Assembly (NCBI GenBank): GCA_944389105.1
Contig: CALXLD010000014.1
Span: forward strand, 1 to 40,472
DNA: 40,472 nt
Source: an uncultured Spirochaetaceae bacterium
GTDB taxonomy: Bacteria; Spirochaetota; Spirochaetia; Sphaerochaetales; Sphaerochaetaceae
Direction: 5' to 3'
The notes under the pieces are model-generated. The model did not search any database. It worked only from the letters and a program-made list of their open reading frames with translations, and was not told the DNA's origin. The position numbers and the translations under genes are program-made. Each line of letters opens with the position of its first letter. Position 1 is the first letter of the stretch. This document shows, one piece after another, positions 17,897 to 27,571 of the stretch.

Positions 17897-18812
17897 CAAA
17901 GAAAAAATCAGCAGCGATTCCGGTAATGATTATATAAGAGATTTCCTTTCTTACATTGAATCTGTGCGTGCTCTTTCCGAAAACACGGTAAAAAGCTATT
18001 CAAATGATCTGGGGCAATGGAAGAGGTATATGCGTGACAGAGATCTTGATCCGGTTTCCTTTACGAAGGAAGATGCTGCTCTTTATGCTGAATATCTTCA
18101 GGATGAGTTTGAGGAACGTTCTGTTTTAAGGAAGCTTACAGCTCTTAGGACTTTCTATGGTTATCTGCAGAAAAGAAGAGTAGTCAGATCTGATCCATTT
18201 ATGGATATATCGATGCGGCAGAAATCACGGCGTCTTCCTTCCGTGCTGACAGAAGCGGAGGTAATGGAGCTGCTTTCTCTTGAAAGAAAGACATTCCGCG
18301 ATGAACGCGATCATATGCTTTTTCTTTTCATATACAACACGGGATGCAGAATAGCTGAAGCTGTTTCCGTAGATATCGACAGTTTTGAATTCTCAAAACG
18401 CAGAATACTGATAAAAGGAAAGGGCGGTAAGGAGCGTTTTGTATTCTTTTCTCCTTCCACAGCAGAGGAAATAAAGGATTATCTTAAGAAACGTGAGATT
18501 TATCTTTCAGAACTGGGAAAAGAAAGCGAAAAAGCATTCCTGATTGGAGATAAGGGAGGAAGGTTGCCCTTCAGCTCCGCACATATTATCTTTGATAAGT
18601 ATAGAGCATTGCTTGGCTGGCAGAAGGAATTCACGCCTCATACGCTGAGGCATTCTTTCGCAACTCACCTTATGGACAGGGGAGCTGATATAAGGCTTGT
18701 CCAGGAGCTGCTTGGGCATGAGAGCATCTCCACAACGCAGATCTATACACATGTATCCAGAGGCAGGCTTAAAAAAGTCTATGAGGATACGCACCCTCAT
18801 GCAAAGGAGTAA
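17865..18812 (+). CDS. Tyrosine recombinase XerC/XerD family (copy 2)
   Basis: The 315-residue integrase-fold protein has an N-terminal core-binding domain ('FLSYIESVRALSENTVKSY') and all catalytic residues: 'NTGCRIAEA', 'GKGGKERFV', '[15 protein letters not shown]', 'LGHESISTTQIYTHV'. It resolves chromosome dimers together with the copy at 14899. The open frame extends further upstream, but the family N-terminus and the 'KGGIVF' junk before it favour ATG 17865 (or 17874), with AAGGGAGG 13 nt upstream. It ends 3 nt before hslV; the xer-hslV-hslU order is conserved in many bacteria. Confidence 0.92.
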   Translation: MKDMTASALADKEKISSDSGNDYIRDFLSYIESVRALSENTVKSYSNDLGQWKRYMRDRDLDPVSFTKEDAALYAEYLQDEFEERSVLRKLTALRTFYGYLQKRRVVRSDPFMDISMRQKSRRLPSVLTEAEVMELLSLERKTFRDERDHMLFLFIYNTGCRIAEAVSVDIDSFEFSKRRILIKGKGGKERFVFFSPSTAEEIKDYLKKREIYLSELGKESEKAFLIGDKGGRLPFSSAHIIFDKYRALLGWQKEFTPHTLRHSFATHLMDRGADIRLVQELLGHESISTTQIYTHVSRGRLKKVYEDTHPHAKE

Positions 18813-18815
18813 ATG

Positions 18816-19367
18816 ATGGAAATTCACGGGACTACAATCTGTGCAGTCCGTAAAGGAAATGAAGTTGCTATAGCAGGCGATGGACAGGCAACGTCCGGAG
18901 AGGGTGGAGTTGTTATCAAAGGCAACTGCAGGAAAGTAAGAAGGCTTTACAATGGTAAGGTCATTGTCGGTTTTGCAGGTTCGACAGCAGATGCGTTTAC
19001 CCTCTTTGAGCTTTTTGAAGGCAAGCTCAAGCAGTTTAACGGAGATCTGACACGTGCTGCAGTTGAGCTGGCTAAGCAGTGGAGAACGGACAGGGCTCTT
19101 AGAAACCTTAATGCGATGATGCTCACATCCGATGGCACAAAGCTTTTCATGATAACTGGTTCCGGGGATGTTCTGGATCCGGAAGGCGATGTCATGGGCA
19201 TCGGATCAGGCGGTAATTATGCTCTTGCTGCTGCTAGGGCATTCCTTGAGGCCGGCGTTGACTGGAGTGCTGAGGAGATTGCTCGTAAGAGCGTTTCAAT
19301 TGCTGCAGATATCTGCATTTATACAAACCACAATATCATTGCGGAGGTCCAGAATGCTGGAGAATAA
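18816..19367 (+). CDS. hslV: ATP-dependent protease subunit HslV
   Basis: HslV (ClpQ) is the proteasome-like peptidase that works with HslU. Catalysis needs an N-terminal Thr exposed by processing; here '[14 protein letters not shown]' puts it at Thr6, followed by '[14 protein letters not shown]' and '[15 protein letters not shown]'. Length (183) is normal. ATG 18816 has AAGGAG 6 nt upstream and is preferred to the adjacent ATG at 18813. The end overlaps the hslU start by 14 bp. Confidence 0.96.
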   Translation: MEIHGTTICAVRKGNEVAIAGDGQATSGEGGVVIKGNCRKVRRLYNGKVIVGFAGSTADAFTLFELFEGKLKQFNGDLTRAAVELAKQWRTDRALRNLNAMMLTSDGTKLFMITGSGDVLDPEGDVMGIGSGGNYALAAARAFLEAGVDWSAEEIARKSVSIAADICIYTNHNIIAEVQNAGE

Positions 19368-20706
19368 GAAATCACTTGATGATATGGTTCCTTCAGAAAT
19401 AGTGAAGAGCCTTGATGAATATATTGTAGGCCAGGATGAGGCTAAAAGAACTATTGCAATCGCAATAAGGAACAGAGTCAGAAGGAAGCGTCTCCCGGAT
19501 GATATCAGGGACGAGGTTACTCCTAAGAATATTCTCATGATTGGTCCTACCGGAGTTGGAAAGACTGAAATCGCCAGGCGTATCTCAAAGCTTGCAAATG
19601 CTCCATTTGTTAAAGTTGAGGCAACGAAATATACCGAAGTCGGATATGTCGGACGCGATGTAGAATCCATGGTAAGGGATCTGATGGCGGCTTCTCTTTC
19701 GATGGTAAGGGAAGAAATGGCTGCGCAGAGGCATGATGAAGTTGAAAGAAGAGTTGAAGAGCGCCTTCTTGATCTTCTGCTTCCTGCAATCGATAAGAAC
19801 AAAGGCGAGACTGATGTAGCTGTTGAGGAGACAAGGGAACGCTTCCGCCAGATGCTGCGCTCAGGCGTATTCAATGAGAAGGAAGTTGAGATGCCTGTTG
19901 ATATGAAAGCCCATGTAGGCTTCGAGCTTATGGGTTCTTCCGGAAATATGGAGGACCTGCAGAACGCTCTTTCAAGCCTCGGGAATATGTTCTCGACTCC
20001 AGGTAAAAAGACAAGAAAGCTTACTGTAAAAAGAGCAAGGGAGATAATCGAGGAAGAAGAGCTTGATAAGGTTATTGACCCGGATAAGGCTGTAGATGAG
20101 GCTAAGACAAGAGCAGAGGAGATGGGAATAATCTTCATTGATGAAATCGACAAGGTGGCATCCCACAACAGCACATCGAATTCCGATGTTTCCAGAGAAG
20201 GCGTTCAGCGTGATATCCTCCCGATTGTAGAGGGATCAAAGGTCTCTACCAAGTGGGGTGTCATTGATACAACGAATATCCTTTTCATTGCAGCTGGTGC
20301 ATTCTCTTTCTCAAAGCCTTCCGATCTTATCCCAGAGCTTCAGGGACGTTTCCCTCTTCGTGTTGAGCTTCATGATCTTACAGCCGATGAGTTCTACAGG
20401 ATCCTTACTGAGCCTCAGAATGCAATAACAAAGCAGTATAAGGCTCTTCTGTCGACAGAAGGGGTGGATGTAGTTTTTGAGGATGAAGCGCTTCATGAAA
20501 TTGCACGTATCGCATCTGAGGTTAACCAGACAAATGACAATATAGGGGCACGCCGTCTCTATACTGTGATGGAGAAGCTTCTGGAGGAACTTGCATTCTC
20601 CGCCGATCAGCTTACAGGACAGACAATCAACATCACTAAGGGATATGTCAAGGAAAGGCTTATCGGAATTGCTGAGGATCAGGATCTATCAAGGTATATA
20701 CTTTAA
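19354..20706 (+). CDS. hslU: ATPase subunit HslU of HslVU protease
   Basis: HslU (ClpY) is the AAA+ unfoldase that feeds HslV. The 450-residue protein has the typical start '[20 protein letters not shown]', Walker A '[13 protein letters not shown]' near residue 65, an intermediate domain, Walker B '[11 protein letters not shown]' near residue 259, and the sensor II region '[16 protein letters not shown]'. The C-terminal 'DLSRYIL' is the tail that activates HslV. ATG 19354 is chosen because GGAGG lies 6 nt upstream and it matches the family start; the frame is open further upstream without support. It is followed by flhF after 2 nt. Confidence 0.97.
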   Translation: MLENKKSLDDMVPSEIVKSLDEYIVGQDEAKRTIAIAIRNRVRRKRLPDDIRDEVTPKNILMIGPTGVGKTEIARRISKLANAPFVKVEATKYTEVGYVGRDVESMVRDLMAASLSMVREEMAAQRHDEVERRVEERLLDLLLPAIDKNKGETDVAVEETRERFRQMLRSGVFNEKEVEMPVDMKAHVGFELMGSSGNMEDLQNALSSLGNMFSTPGKKTRKLTVKRAREIIEEEELDKVIDPDKAVDEAKTRAEEMGIIFIDEIDKVASHNSTSNSDVSREGVQRDILPIVEGSKVSTKWGVIDTTNILFIAAGAFSFSKPSDLIPELQGRFPLRVELHDLTADEFYRILTEPQNAITKQYKALLSTEGVDVVFEDEALHEIARIASEVNQTNDNIGARRLYTVMEKLLEELAFSADQLTGQTINITKGYVKERLIGIAEDQDLSRYIL

Positions 20707-20708
20707 TT

Positions 20709-21791
20709 ATGCAGTACTATACCGTTGTTGGTGACAGTTATGAAGATGCCGTGAGAAAGGCAAGGGAACTGTACGGGGATGGAATAAGAATCCATGCCCG
20801 CAGGGACTATACGACAGGCGGCGGCTTTTTCTCCAGGAAAAAGGAGAAGTGCGAAATCGTCTGTTATCTGGCCAGGAGCTCAGGCAGAAAAGGAGAGAAA
20901 GAGAGGGATATCTCAGAATTTGCGAAAGAAGCGAAGACACCAGATCCCTCAACACTCTCTCCAGAAGAAAGACTTGATACTGAGATCTACAGGGAGAAAA
21001 CCGTAAATTCTGAAGCTGCATCAATGCTTGATGTGAATCACATAACTGATCCGCTCAGGGCAAAGCTTCTGGAGGATTTCCCTGAGGGCGGGGATGTTTC
21101 CATGATCATGTCCGAGCGTCTTATAAAGACTGTCGGGATAGATTATGACAGACAGGTCCATCCAAGGCATTTCGTCGTTTTCATAGGTCCGACCGGTTCG
21201 GGAAAGACAACAACGCTTGCAAAGGTTGCATATCTTTTCAGCCGCAGCGAGAAGAGCGTAGGAATAATAACCCTCGACTCCTATAGAACCGGTGCCTTTG
21301 AGCAGGTAAGCGCATTTGGCAATGCTCTTTCAATTCCTGTTCTTGCTGCCGGAGCCGAAGATGAACTTATTAAGGCAGCGGAGCGCTTTTCATGGAAAGA
21401 CATGGTTTTCATTGATACAATGGGACTCTCTCCAAAGGATAAAGAGCTTAATCTCAAACTCCGCGGAATGCTGTCGGTTCTCGACCCTGATAGAACGGAT
21501 TACATTCTTACGGTAAGCGCGAGCATGAAGGAAGAGGATATAATGGATCAGTTTTCCTCTTATTCACAGTTTTCTCCATCCTCGCTTGCAGTAACAAAGC
21601 TTGATGAGACAGAGACCATCGGCAATGTTCTTTCCTTTTCATACAAGGTCTCGGTTCCGATGCTGTACTTTACGGATGGCCAGAAAGTTCCTGATGATAT
21701 CGAAAAGGCTTCAGGGGCAGTACTGCTGGAACATATGAAGGGATTCGGATTGAATATGAAGAAATTCAGAGCACAGGTATCACTTGACTGA
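20709..21791 (+). CDS. flhF: FlhF-type SRP GTPase
   Basis: FlhF is an SRP-family GTPase that normally positions flagella. The 360-residue protein has the FlhF N-terminal pattern ('DSYEDAVRKARELYGDGI', 'GGGFFSRKK'), P-loop 'GPTGSGKTTTLAKVA' near residue 161, 'TLDSYRTGAFEQV' (G2), and 'TKLDETETIGN' (G4) near 296. The G3 motif, DTAGR in SRP GTPases, reads DTMGL near residue 236, losing the Arg. No flagellar gene is in the window; in treponemes the flgB-flgC-fliE-fliF operon follows hslVU, so flhF here stands where that operon would be. It overlaps tail-to-tail with the PBP remnant by 26 bp. Confidence 0.85.
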   Translation: MQYYTVVGDSYEDAVRKARELYGDGIRIHARRDYTTGGGFFSRKKEKCEIVCYLARSSGRKGEKERDISEFAKEAKTPDPSTLSPEERLDTEIYREKTVNSEAASMLDVNHITDPLRAKLLEDFPEGGDVSMIMSERLIKTVGIDYDRQVHPRHFVVFIGPTGSGKTTTLAKVAYLFSRSEKSVGIITLDSYRTGAFEQVSAFGNALSIPVLAAGAEDELIKAAERFSWKDMVFIDTMGLSPKDKELNLKLRGMLSVLDPDRTDYILTVSASMKEEDIMDQFSSYSQFSPSSLAVTKLDETETIGNVLSFSYKVSVPMLYFTDGQKVPDDIEKASGAVLLEHMKGFGLNMKKFRAQVSLD

Positions 21792-22650
21792 TTGCATCAG
21801 CTATCTGTGTATCTGGTTCTGAAACGTAGATTGAATAGCCTTCGGAAACCTCTTGGGCTTCATATGGGAATTCTGCATGGAACTCTTCTCCTCCTATTTC
21901 CGTTACGAGGGAAAGGAGGATATCGTCATCGGGCTCTCCATAAAAAGCCAGCACGTTGCCATCTGAGATAATTGCAGCATTCTCTTCTTTTCCTTTCATC
22001 AGCTCTTCGAATTCCTTCTGCAGAGCCATATCTATTGATAGCTTTATATCTTTTCCGTAGACAACCATATCGGTAAGTACAGGTCTTGCAGACAGTTCAT
22101 TGTCAAAAAGCTTTTCAATTCCGCTTCTTCCGTGCATTGAGTCATCTGTTTTCCCGACGATATATGGAAATGAGCTTATTCTTGTCTCTCTTCCAGTCAG
22201 AGTCAGGTCATCGGAAAGCGAAAAAGCTGCAATGAGATTATCTGCTTCGGCCATTTCCTCTGTGGACATAATCTCCGTTATAGGAATAAAATCATCTCCG
22301 TTTTCGATTTTGCTGCTGATTGAAATCGCATTTTCATCTGTATATCTTGAGATAAAAGAGGCACATTCCGCAGCTGAGGAATCTGAAATGTGGATTTCAA
22401 AACCGAAGATCGGAGCCTGGATTGCAAGATATCTTCCATTTCTATCCAGGATGCTTCCTCTGACAAGAGCAGAGGAGAGTACTGGATCATTATAAGCCCG
22501 GATCATTACCTCCTGATCAAGCTCCATTGCCATCATAAGGAGAGATAAAAATAGAAGGAAGAGAAGAACAATGAAGAGAAACAGACTTCCATTCCTTCTC
22601 CCTACATATGAATCAGCAGCCCTTCTTTTATTTTGCTTCACAACATACAT
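21766..22650 (-). CDS. PBP2/FtsI-type remnant: anchor and pedestal without transpeptidase domain
   Basis: The 294-residue protein follows class B penicillin-binding proteins from the membrane anchor through the pedestal and then stops. Residues 21-42 are a membrane helix, 64-72 are 'RGSILDRNG' (family RGxIxDRNG), 174-179 'GRSGIE' matches the GxSGIE pedestal motif, 201-211 'DIKLSIDMALQ' matches the LTIDxxLQ linker, and 224-238 'NAAIISDGNVLAFYG' matches the first strand of the transpeptidase domain. The SxxK, SxN and KTG active-site motifs are absent; full family members have about 600 residues. I chose the ATG at 22650 because the basic stretch and helix follow directly; the frame is open further upstream without support. 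The remaining protein may serve as a divisome or elongasome scaffold. Confidence 0.75.
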   Translation of the reverse strand: MYVVKQNKRRAADSYVGRRNGSLFLFIVLLFLLFLSLLMMAMELDQEVMIRAYNDPVLSSALVRGSILDRNGRYLAIQAPIFGFEIHISDSSAAECASFISRYTDENAISISSKIENGDDFIPITEIMSTEEMAEADNLIAAFSLSDDLTLTGRETRISSFPYIVGKTDDSMHGRSGIEKLFDNELSARPVLTDMVVYGKDIKLSIDMALQKEFEELMKGKEENAAIISDGNVLAFYGEPDDDILLSLVTEIGGEEFHAEFPYEAQEVSEGYSIYVSEPDTQIADAISQVIPVL

Positions 22651-22743
22651 TATAACCAGAAAATGTAATTGCGTAATAATATATGATTGCCATTGAATTT
22701 TCCTTTGCAGATTCTGTAGAATGGAAAAAGCTAAGGGTGTTAG

Positions 22744-23766
22744 ATGGGTAGATACAGCTATGATGATATGCCTCCAGAGGGCTTCCGTGAAAAAAGACGT
22801 GGCAGCGGTAAAATGACCGCCGCTATTGCTTCTATTGGTGTGCTTCTTACATTGATAGCTGTGATTATCTATCTCCTTTTCACTCCGCATAAAGAGACAA
22901 TTGAAGAGAACCAGGCTGAAGTCGATGTTGTTTCAGTTGATCCCATTGAACCTGAGATTATTGAATCAAGGGAAAGGACTGCTGCGGAAATTCCGGCAGC
23001 GGTGCAGGTGGAGGAGGAGAGGGCAGCCGCTCCGATTGAAGGTGCATCAGGGCGTTATTCAAAGATTGATTTTGCTCAGTATACGGTTTCTGAAGGTGAT
23101 ACCCTTGTAGGTATTGCAGAGAAGTATGGGCTGAGCACTACAACGCTTGTTTCAGTGAATAAGCTTGCAGATGTGAATCTTGAGCAGGGGATGGTCCTGA
23201 GTATTCCACAGGTGGATGGTACTTTGTATACAGTCGGAGATGATGACACACTTGCATCAATTGCAGAGGCAAGGAACCCTGAGCTTACTGCGGCAGATCT
23301 GGCATCTCTTAACGGTAAGCCGTATACAGCAGTATTCCCTGGAGAAGAGATTTTCATTCCAGCTCCGGGAACTGTTTCAGAGAGTACTGATTATATGTTC
23401 TCTTCTCCTATAGAGAATGGTGAGATAATCGCAAGATTCGGGGATCTTGTAGATGATAAGCCCCTGAATGGAATCGTCATTGCCTCAGAGCCAGGTTCTG
23501 CGGTGTGTGCTGCAGCAGATGGCACTGTTCTCGATATCTTCTCCTCTGATTATGGACGCTCGGTAACGCTTTTGCATGATAACGGCTATTCAACTGATTA
23601 CTATGCCCTGGAGTATGTTGCCGTCAAGGTCAGCGAGAGAGTAGAGAAGGGGGATGTCATCGGAGCTATAGGCACAAGCAATAGCTACTTCTCCCGTCCA
23701 GCAGTTGTATTCTCTGTCGAACAGAACAGCGTGCCTCTTGATCCTGTAAATCTTACAGAGTTTTAA
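22744..23766 (+). CDS. Membrane-anchored double-LysM protein with degenerate LytM/M23 domain
   Basis: The 340-residue protein has a cytoplasmic basic start, one membrane helix (about residues 24-46), an acidic linker, two LysM domains (about 112-155 and 159-206; 'YTVSEGDTLVGIAEKYGL', 'YTVGDDDTLASIAEA') and a C-terminal M23-like domain (219-340). LysM binds peptidoglycan. In the M23 domain the zinc ligands are gone: 'LNGIVIAS' replaces HxGxDI, 'YYALE' replaces YAHL and 'RPAVVFSV' replaces PHLHFEV. Like EnvC and NlpD it could be a non-catalytic activator of amidases. The ATG has AAGGG 6 nt upstream. It diverges from the PBP remnant, and the two probably share the 93-bp promoter region. Confidence 0.85.
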   Translation: MGRYSYDDMPPEGFREKRRGSGKMTAAIASIGVLLTLIAVIIYLLFTPHKETIEENQAEVDVVSVDPIEPEIIESRERTAAEIPAAVQVEEERAAAPIEGASGRYSKIDFAQYTVSEGDTLVGIAEKYGLSTTTLVSVNKLADVNLEQGMVLSIPQVDGTLYTVGDDDTLASIAEARNPELTAADLASLNGKPYTAVFPGEEIFIPAPGTVSESTDYMFSSPIENGEIIARFGDLVDDKPLNGIVIASEPGSAVCAAADGTVLDIFSSDYGRSVTLLHDNGYSTDYYALEYVAVKVSERVEKGDVIGAIGTSNSYFSRPAVVFSVEQNSVPLDPVNLTEF

Positions 23767-23859
23767 TATCTAAAATACTAAGAATCATATTATTTACAAT
23801 TTGTTTTATATCATTTTCAATTAATTTTGATAGCTTTTCACTTATAAGATAATAAGAAA

Positions 23860-24057
23860 ATGAATTGTTCACAAAAAGGTGTGTCCAAGCTGTATTTAGT
23901 TCAGAAGTATTTTACAGCAGCAGGTTATTTTACCCACCAGAACCCCACAGGCTTGACTGTGGGAGCAGTCAGGGTGGAGTTTCCAGTGCTTCAGAACCGG
24001 ATGGAAGAGTTCAGAAGAATCGGCCACTGATTTTCCAGTGGCCGATTGGTGTTTTTT
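23860..24057 (+). ncRNA. Candidate small RNA of about 200 nt
   Basis: A promoter-like pair TTTTGA (23825-23830) and GATAAT (23848-23853) with 17-bp spacing leads into a GC-richer, structured stretch ending in a strong terminator. Internal pairings include CCCACAG/CTGTGGG around a GCTTGA loop, closed further out by CCACC/GGTGG, and TTCCA/TGGAA. GTTCAGAAG occurs twice, at 23899 and 24009. No good reading frame with a ribosome binding site is present. It does not match the 4.5S, 6S, tmRNA or RNase P signatures that I can check by eye. Confidence 0.45.
24018..24057 (+). terminator. Strong intrinsic terminator
   Basis: A perfect 12-bp stem (AATCGGCCACTG / CAGTGGCCGATT) with a 6-nt loop is followed by GGTG and six T on the + strand. 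It is 250 bp past the LysM gene, which suggests it ends a separate transcript rather than that gene; on the other strand no T run follows it. Confidence 0.88.
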
Positions 24058-24093
24058 AGATTTTCTGAGATTTAACAGAAATATATCTTATTT

Positions 24094-26853
24094 TTATATA
24101 TTCTTACCGCAGCAGTGCTTATATTTCTTTCCGCTTCCGCAGGGGCATGGATCATTTCTTCCGATTTTCGGGCTTGTTCTCACTATCGTTGTTCCATGGG
24201 CCTGTGCCTGGGAAGAAACTGCAGTCTGTGCATTTCTGCTGACCATCGGAGCTCCTGGTGAATGATGAGTTGCCTGAAGCCTCTGTCCGTTCTGCTGCTG
24301 TGGTCTTGGCTGAATGGTTATCCGCACTGCATTTACTGTTCTTGTAACAGTCTCCGTAATGCTGGAAATCATCTCGTCGAAAGCATCTGAGGCGGTATTC
24401 TTGTATTCAACAAGAGGGTTCTTCTGTGCGTAGCTCATCAGCGAAGCTGCATCCCTGATATCCTCGAGTGCATCAAGGTGGTCTATCCAGCGCTTATCAA
24501 TGTTCCTGAGATAGACAAACCTGATGAAAGAGTTGAAGTTCTGCTTGCCGACCTTTTCTTCCTTCTCCAGAAGATTCTTCTCCATCTGGTCCTTCAGTGC
24601 ATTGACGTCAGAAAGGAGTGCATCATCTGGCCGAACAGCGAAGATGCTCTGGTAGTTTGAAGCGAATTTTTCCTTATCTCCTTCTGCAGCTTCCCATGCC
24701 TCATCAACGAATTCCTTTGTGTTTTCTATTATTCTCTTCAGAAGGTCTTCATCTTCAAGGATCTTGTCGCGTTCGGAGTAGATGAAGTTTCTCTGTTCGT
24801 TGAGAACATCATCATATTCAAGGAGGTGCTTTCTGATCTGGAAATTGCGTTCCTCGACTCTTTTCTGTGCGTTCTCAATTGCGTTGTCGAGCATCTTATG
24901 ATGGATAGGTTCTCCATCTTTCAGTCCAAGGCGGCCTATCATCTCCTTAAGGCCATCCTTTGCGAAAAGACGCATCAATGGATCATCAAGAGAGATGTAG
25001 AACTGGCTTGAACCAGGGTCGCCCTGACGGCCAGCACGTCCTCTCAGCTGATTGTCGATTCGTCTTGACTCATGCCTCTCTGAACCGATTATGCAGAGAC
25101 CGCCAAGAGCTTTTACTTCCTCATAAGCCTTTCTGTATTCAGGCTGGATGTCTTCCATCGCTTTCTTGAGGACTTCCGGATCTGCATCCGTTCCTACTTT
25201 CTTCATTGCAAGATGAAGAGGGGAGCCGCCAAGCTTGATATCCGTACCACGTCCTGCCATGTTTGTAGCAATCGTAACTGCTCCCTTGGCTCCGGCTTCT
25301 CCGATTATGAATGCTTCCCTTGCATGGTTCTTTGCGTTGAGGACCTCATGCCTTATACCTTCCCTTGTGAGAAGTGCAGAGAGCTTTTCGCTCTTCTCAA
25401 TTGAGGCTGTACCTATGAGCACAGGCTGGCCGGTTGCGTGTATTCTCTTGACTTCATTCACGATAGCCCTGAATTTCATCGGCTCATCGTAGAATGTAAG
25501 ATCAGGAAGATCCTTTCTCTGCACAGGAAGATTTGTCGGTATGACAACAACATCCAGTTTGTAGATCTGCTTGAATTCAGTTGCTTCAGTGTCAGCAGTA
25601 CCAGTCATGCCTGAGATCTTGTCATACATCCTGAAGAAATTCTGGAATGTGATAGTAGCAAAAGTCTTTGCCTGGCCTCTGACGGAAACATTCTCCTTTG
25701 CCTCGATTGCCTGATGCAGTCCCTCTGAGTATCTCCTGCCAGGAAGTACACGGCCTGTGAACTCATCAACAATCTGGACCTCTCCGTCCTTGACAAGATA
25801 GTCAACGTCCCTCTTGTACATGTACTGGGCCCTTACAGCCTGTGTGACATAATGGACAAGCTCAAAATTCTCATCATCATAAAGGGAAGTGACAGTATTG
25901 CCATTCTCATCTTTTGTGCTTTTCAGGGCACCACCTTTCCTGAGAAGCTCCTCTATATGCGTCATTCCCTGTTTGGTGAATGTTACCTTCTTTGATTTCT
26001 CATCCAGCTTGAAGTCACCTCTCTCATCGAAGGCGGCATAGACTTCCCTGTCCAGCTTCTCCATTGCTGTCAGCTCATAGTAATCACCGGTTTCGGGATC
26101 TTTCTCGCATTCCTTGAGGAATGGAACAACAGCTTTTGCGGCCCTTACCTTCGGAGTATCATCCTCAGCCTGTCCTGATATTATGAGAGGTGTTCTTGCC
26201 TCATCGATGAGAATGGAGTCGATTTCATCGATAATACAGAAATGATGCTTTGGCTGGAGCTTCTGCTGCATTGAAGACTTCATATTGTCTCTCAGGTAGT
26301 CGAAGCCGAATTCATTATTTGTACCATATGTGACATCTGCAGAGTATGCTTCTTTTTTTCTCTGATTATCCTGGCCAGCTATGATGCAGCCGGTTCTCAT
26401 TCCGAGGAAAGCATATACTCTTCCCATCCATTCAGCATCTCTTTGGGCAAGATAGTCATTGACAGTGACAATATGGACACCCTTTCCTTCCAGTGCATTC
26501 AGATAAGCGGCAGGAACGGCAGTAAGTGTCTTTCCTTCGCCTGTCTTCATTTCAAGAATCGAGCCCTGATGCAGAACGATTGCTCCCATTATCTGGACAT
26601 CATAATGCCTTTCCCCAAGAACTCTTCCCGAGGCTTCCCGCGCTAATGCAAAAGCCTTTGGAAGAAGCTCATCAAGGGACTTGCCATTCTTCACTTCCTC
26701 TTTCCATTCTGCAGTGATTCTTGGGAAATCCTCATCCTTGAGCGATTCTGCCCATCCGTATTCCTTCTTGACGCTTTCCACTAAAGGGCGGAGGCGCTTC
26801 ATATCCTTATCGTGTTTAGTCCCTCCGAAGAGAGCTGCAAAGAAATTAGCCAT
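24094..26853 (-). CDS. secA: Preprotein translocase ATPase SecA
   Basis: SecA is the motor ATPase that drives proteins through SecYEG. The 919-residue protein has Walker A '[17 protein letters not shown]' near residue 100, '[16 protein letters not shown]' near 207-222, '[14 protein letters not shown]', the second nucleotide-binding part '[14 protein letters not shown]' and '[13 protein letters not shown]', and a C-terminal SEC-C zinc-binding tail '[16 protein letters not shown]' after a variable linker. All motifs are in order and of standard length. It faces cvpA divergently across 139 bp. Translation starts at the ATG whose next codons read [12 protein letters not shown]. Confidence 0.98.
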   Translation of the reverse strand: MANFFAALFGGTKHDKDMKRLRPLVESVKKEYGWAESLKDEDFPRITAEWKEEVKNGKSLDELLPKAFALAREASGRVLGERHYDVQIMGAIVLHQGSILEMKTGEGKTLTAVPAAYLNALEGKGVHIVTVNDYLAQRDAEWMGRVYAFLGMRTGCIIAGQDNQRKKEAYSADVTYGTNNEFGFDYLRDNMKSSMQQKLQPKHHFCIIDEIDSILIDEARTPLIISGQAEDDTPKVRAAKAVVPFLKECEKDPETGDYYELTAMEKLDREVYAAFDERGDFKLDEKSKKVTFTKQGMTHIEELLRKGGALKSTKDENGNTVTSLYDDENFELVHYVTQAVRAQYMYKRDVDYLVKDGEVQIVDEFTGRVLPGRRYSEGLHQAIEAKENVSVRGQAKTFATITFQNFFRMYDKISGMTGTADTEATEFKQIYKLDVVVIPTNLPVQRKDLPDLTFYDEPMKFRAIVNEVKRIHATGQPVLIGTASIEKSEKLSALLTREGIRHEVLNAKNHAREAFIIGEAGAKGAVTIATNMAGRGTDIKLGGSPLHLAMKKVGTDADPEVLKKAMEDIQPEYRKAYEEVKALGGLCIIGSERHESRRIDNQLRGRAGRQGDPGSSQFYISLDDPLMRLFAKDGLKEMIGRLGLKDGEPIHHKMLDNAIENAQKRVEERNFQIRKHLLEYDDVLNEQRNFIYSERDKILEDEDLLKRIIENTKEFVDEAWEAAEGDKEKFASNYQSIFAVRPDDALLSDVNALKDQMEKNLLEKEEKVGKQNFNSFIRFVYLRNIDKRWIDHLDALEDIRDAASLMSYAQKNPLVEYKNTASDAFDEMISSITETVTRTVNAVRITIQPRPQQQNGQRLQATHHSPGAPMVSRNAQTAVSSQAQAHGTTIVRTSPKIGRNDPCPCGSGKKYKHCCGKNI

Positions 26854-26992
26854 ACAGAGAAATTAGCACTATTATCTGAAAAGGAAAATAACAAGAGACC
26901 GATTATTCTGTTTTCAATTGATATATTTTGTTTATATAAAATAAATTATGTGCGAATTTAAATTGAAATGGATTTCAAGGATGCCTTTTTAG

Positions 26993-27571
26993 GTGAATCA
27001 GATATATGCCTTAGCCGTTCTTCTGTCACAAAATCCGATTTCAGGCTATTATATCGATATGGATTGGACTTATACTATCGGCTCCATCACTTTTGGTGTT
27101 CTTGATATCATTGCGCTTGTTATTGTCCTTATCGGGGCAATCTCCGGATGTATAACAGGTTTTGCACGTCAGGTGGCAAATCTTGCAGGTTTTGTAATTT
27201 CTATTCCTGTCGGACTTCTGTTTACTCGTCCTGTAGCTTCAGTGCTTGCTGAAAATACCAGTATTCCTATTCTCTGGGCATCCCTGATTGCATTTGTGGC
27301 AATCTGTCTTATTGTCTTCATAATAGTCGGAATATTCGGTTCGATGCTCAGGCGTGTTTTAGAGACAGTGCCTGCTCTTGACCATATACTTGGTTTTGTA
27401 TGGGGACTGTTTGCTACCGCACTCTGTCTTTCTTTGATAATTGCCCTTCTGAATTACCAGTCGTTCTTTGATATTTCATCAGTAACCGATTCCAGTGTGA
27501 TAGTGAAGAATATCATAGAGCCATTATTCCCGTCGCTTGTAGATGTTGTCAAAGGAAGCACAGGTGCTTGA
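26993..27571 (+). CDS. CvpA family membrane protein
   Basis: The protein has four hydrophobic segments and CvpA-type features ('FGVLDIIALVIVLIGAISGC', 'TGFARQVANLAGFVIS' and 'RRVLETVPALDHILGFVWG'). CvpA (colicin V production) proteins affect envelope homeostasis; their biochemical role is not settled. The start is uncertain: GTG 26993 gives 192 residues, while ATG 27059 ('MDWTYTIGSI') gives 170 and a cleaner family N-terminus, but neither has a strong ribosome binding site. The end overlaps the next gene by 29 bp. Confidence 0.8.
   Translation: MNQIYALAVLLSQNPISGYYIDMDWTYTIGSITFGVLDIIALVIVLIGAISGCITGFARQVANLAGFVISIPVGLLFTRPVASVLAENTSIPILWASLIAFVAICLIVFIIVGIFGSMLRRVLETVPALDHILGFVWGLFATALCLSLIIALLNYQSFFDISSVTDSSVIVKNIIEPLFPSLVDVVKGSTGA

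Noticed and set aside
19296..20174. A 292-codon open frame opposite hslU on the minus strand.
   Set aside because: It is a shadow of the highly biased hslU reading frame, Ser/Leu-rich, with no motif or ribosome binding site.
23899..24017. GTTCAGAAG twice, considered as a CRISPR or direct-repeat array.
   Set aside because: There are only two short copies with unequal context; no spacer array or cas gene.
24018..24057. Terminator considered for secA on the minus strand.
   Set aside because: In the minus direction the stem is followed by CTTCTGAAC and not by a T run.
23865..24059. Short open frame over the candidate RNA.
   Set aside because: It has no ribosome binding site, runs through the terminator stem, and its composition is explained by RNA structure.
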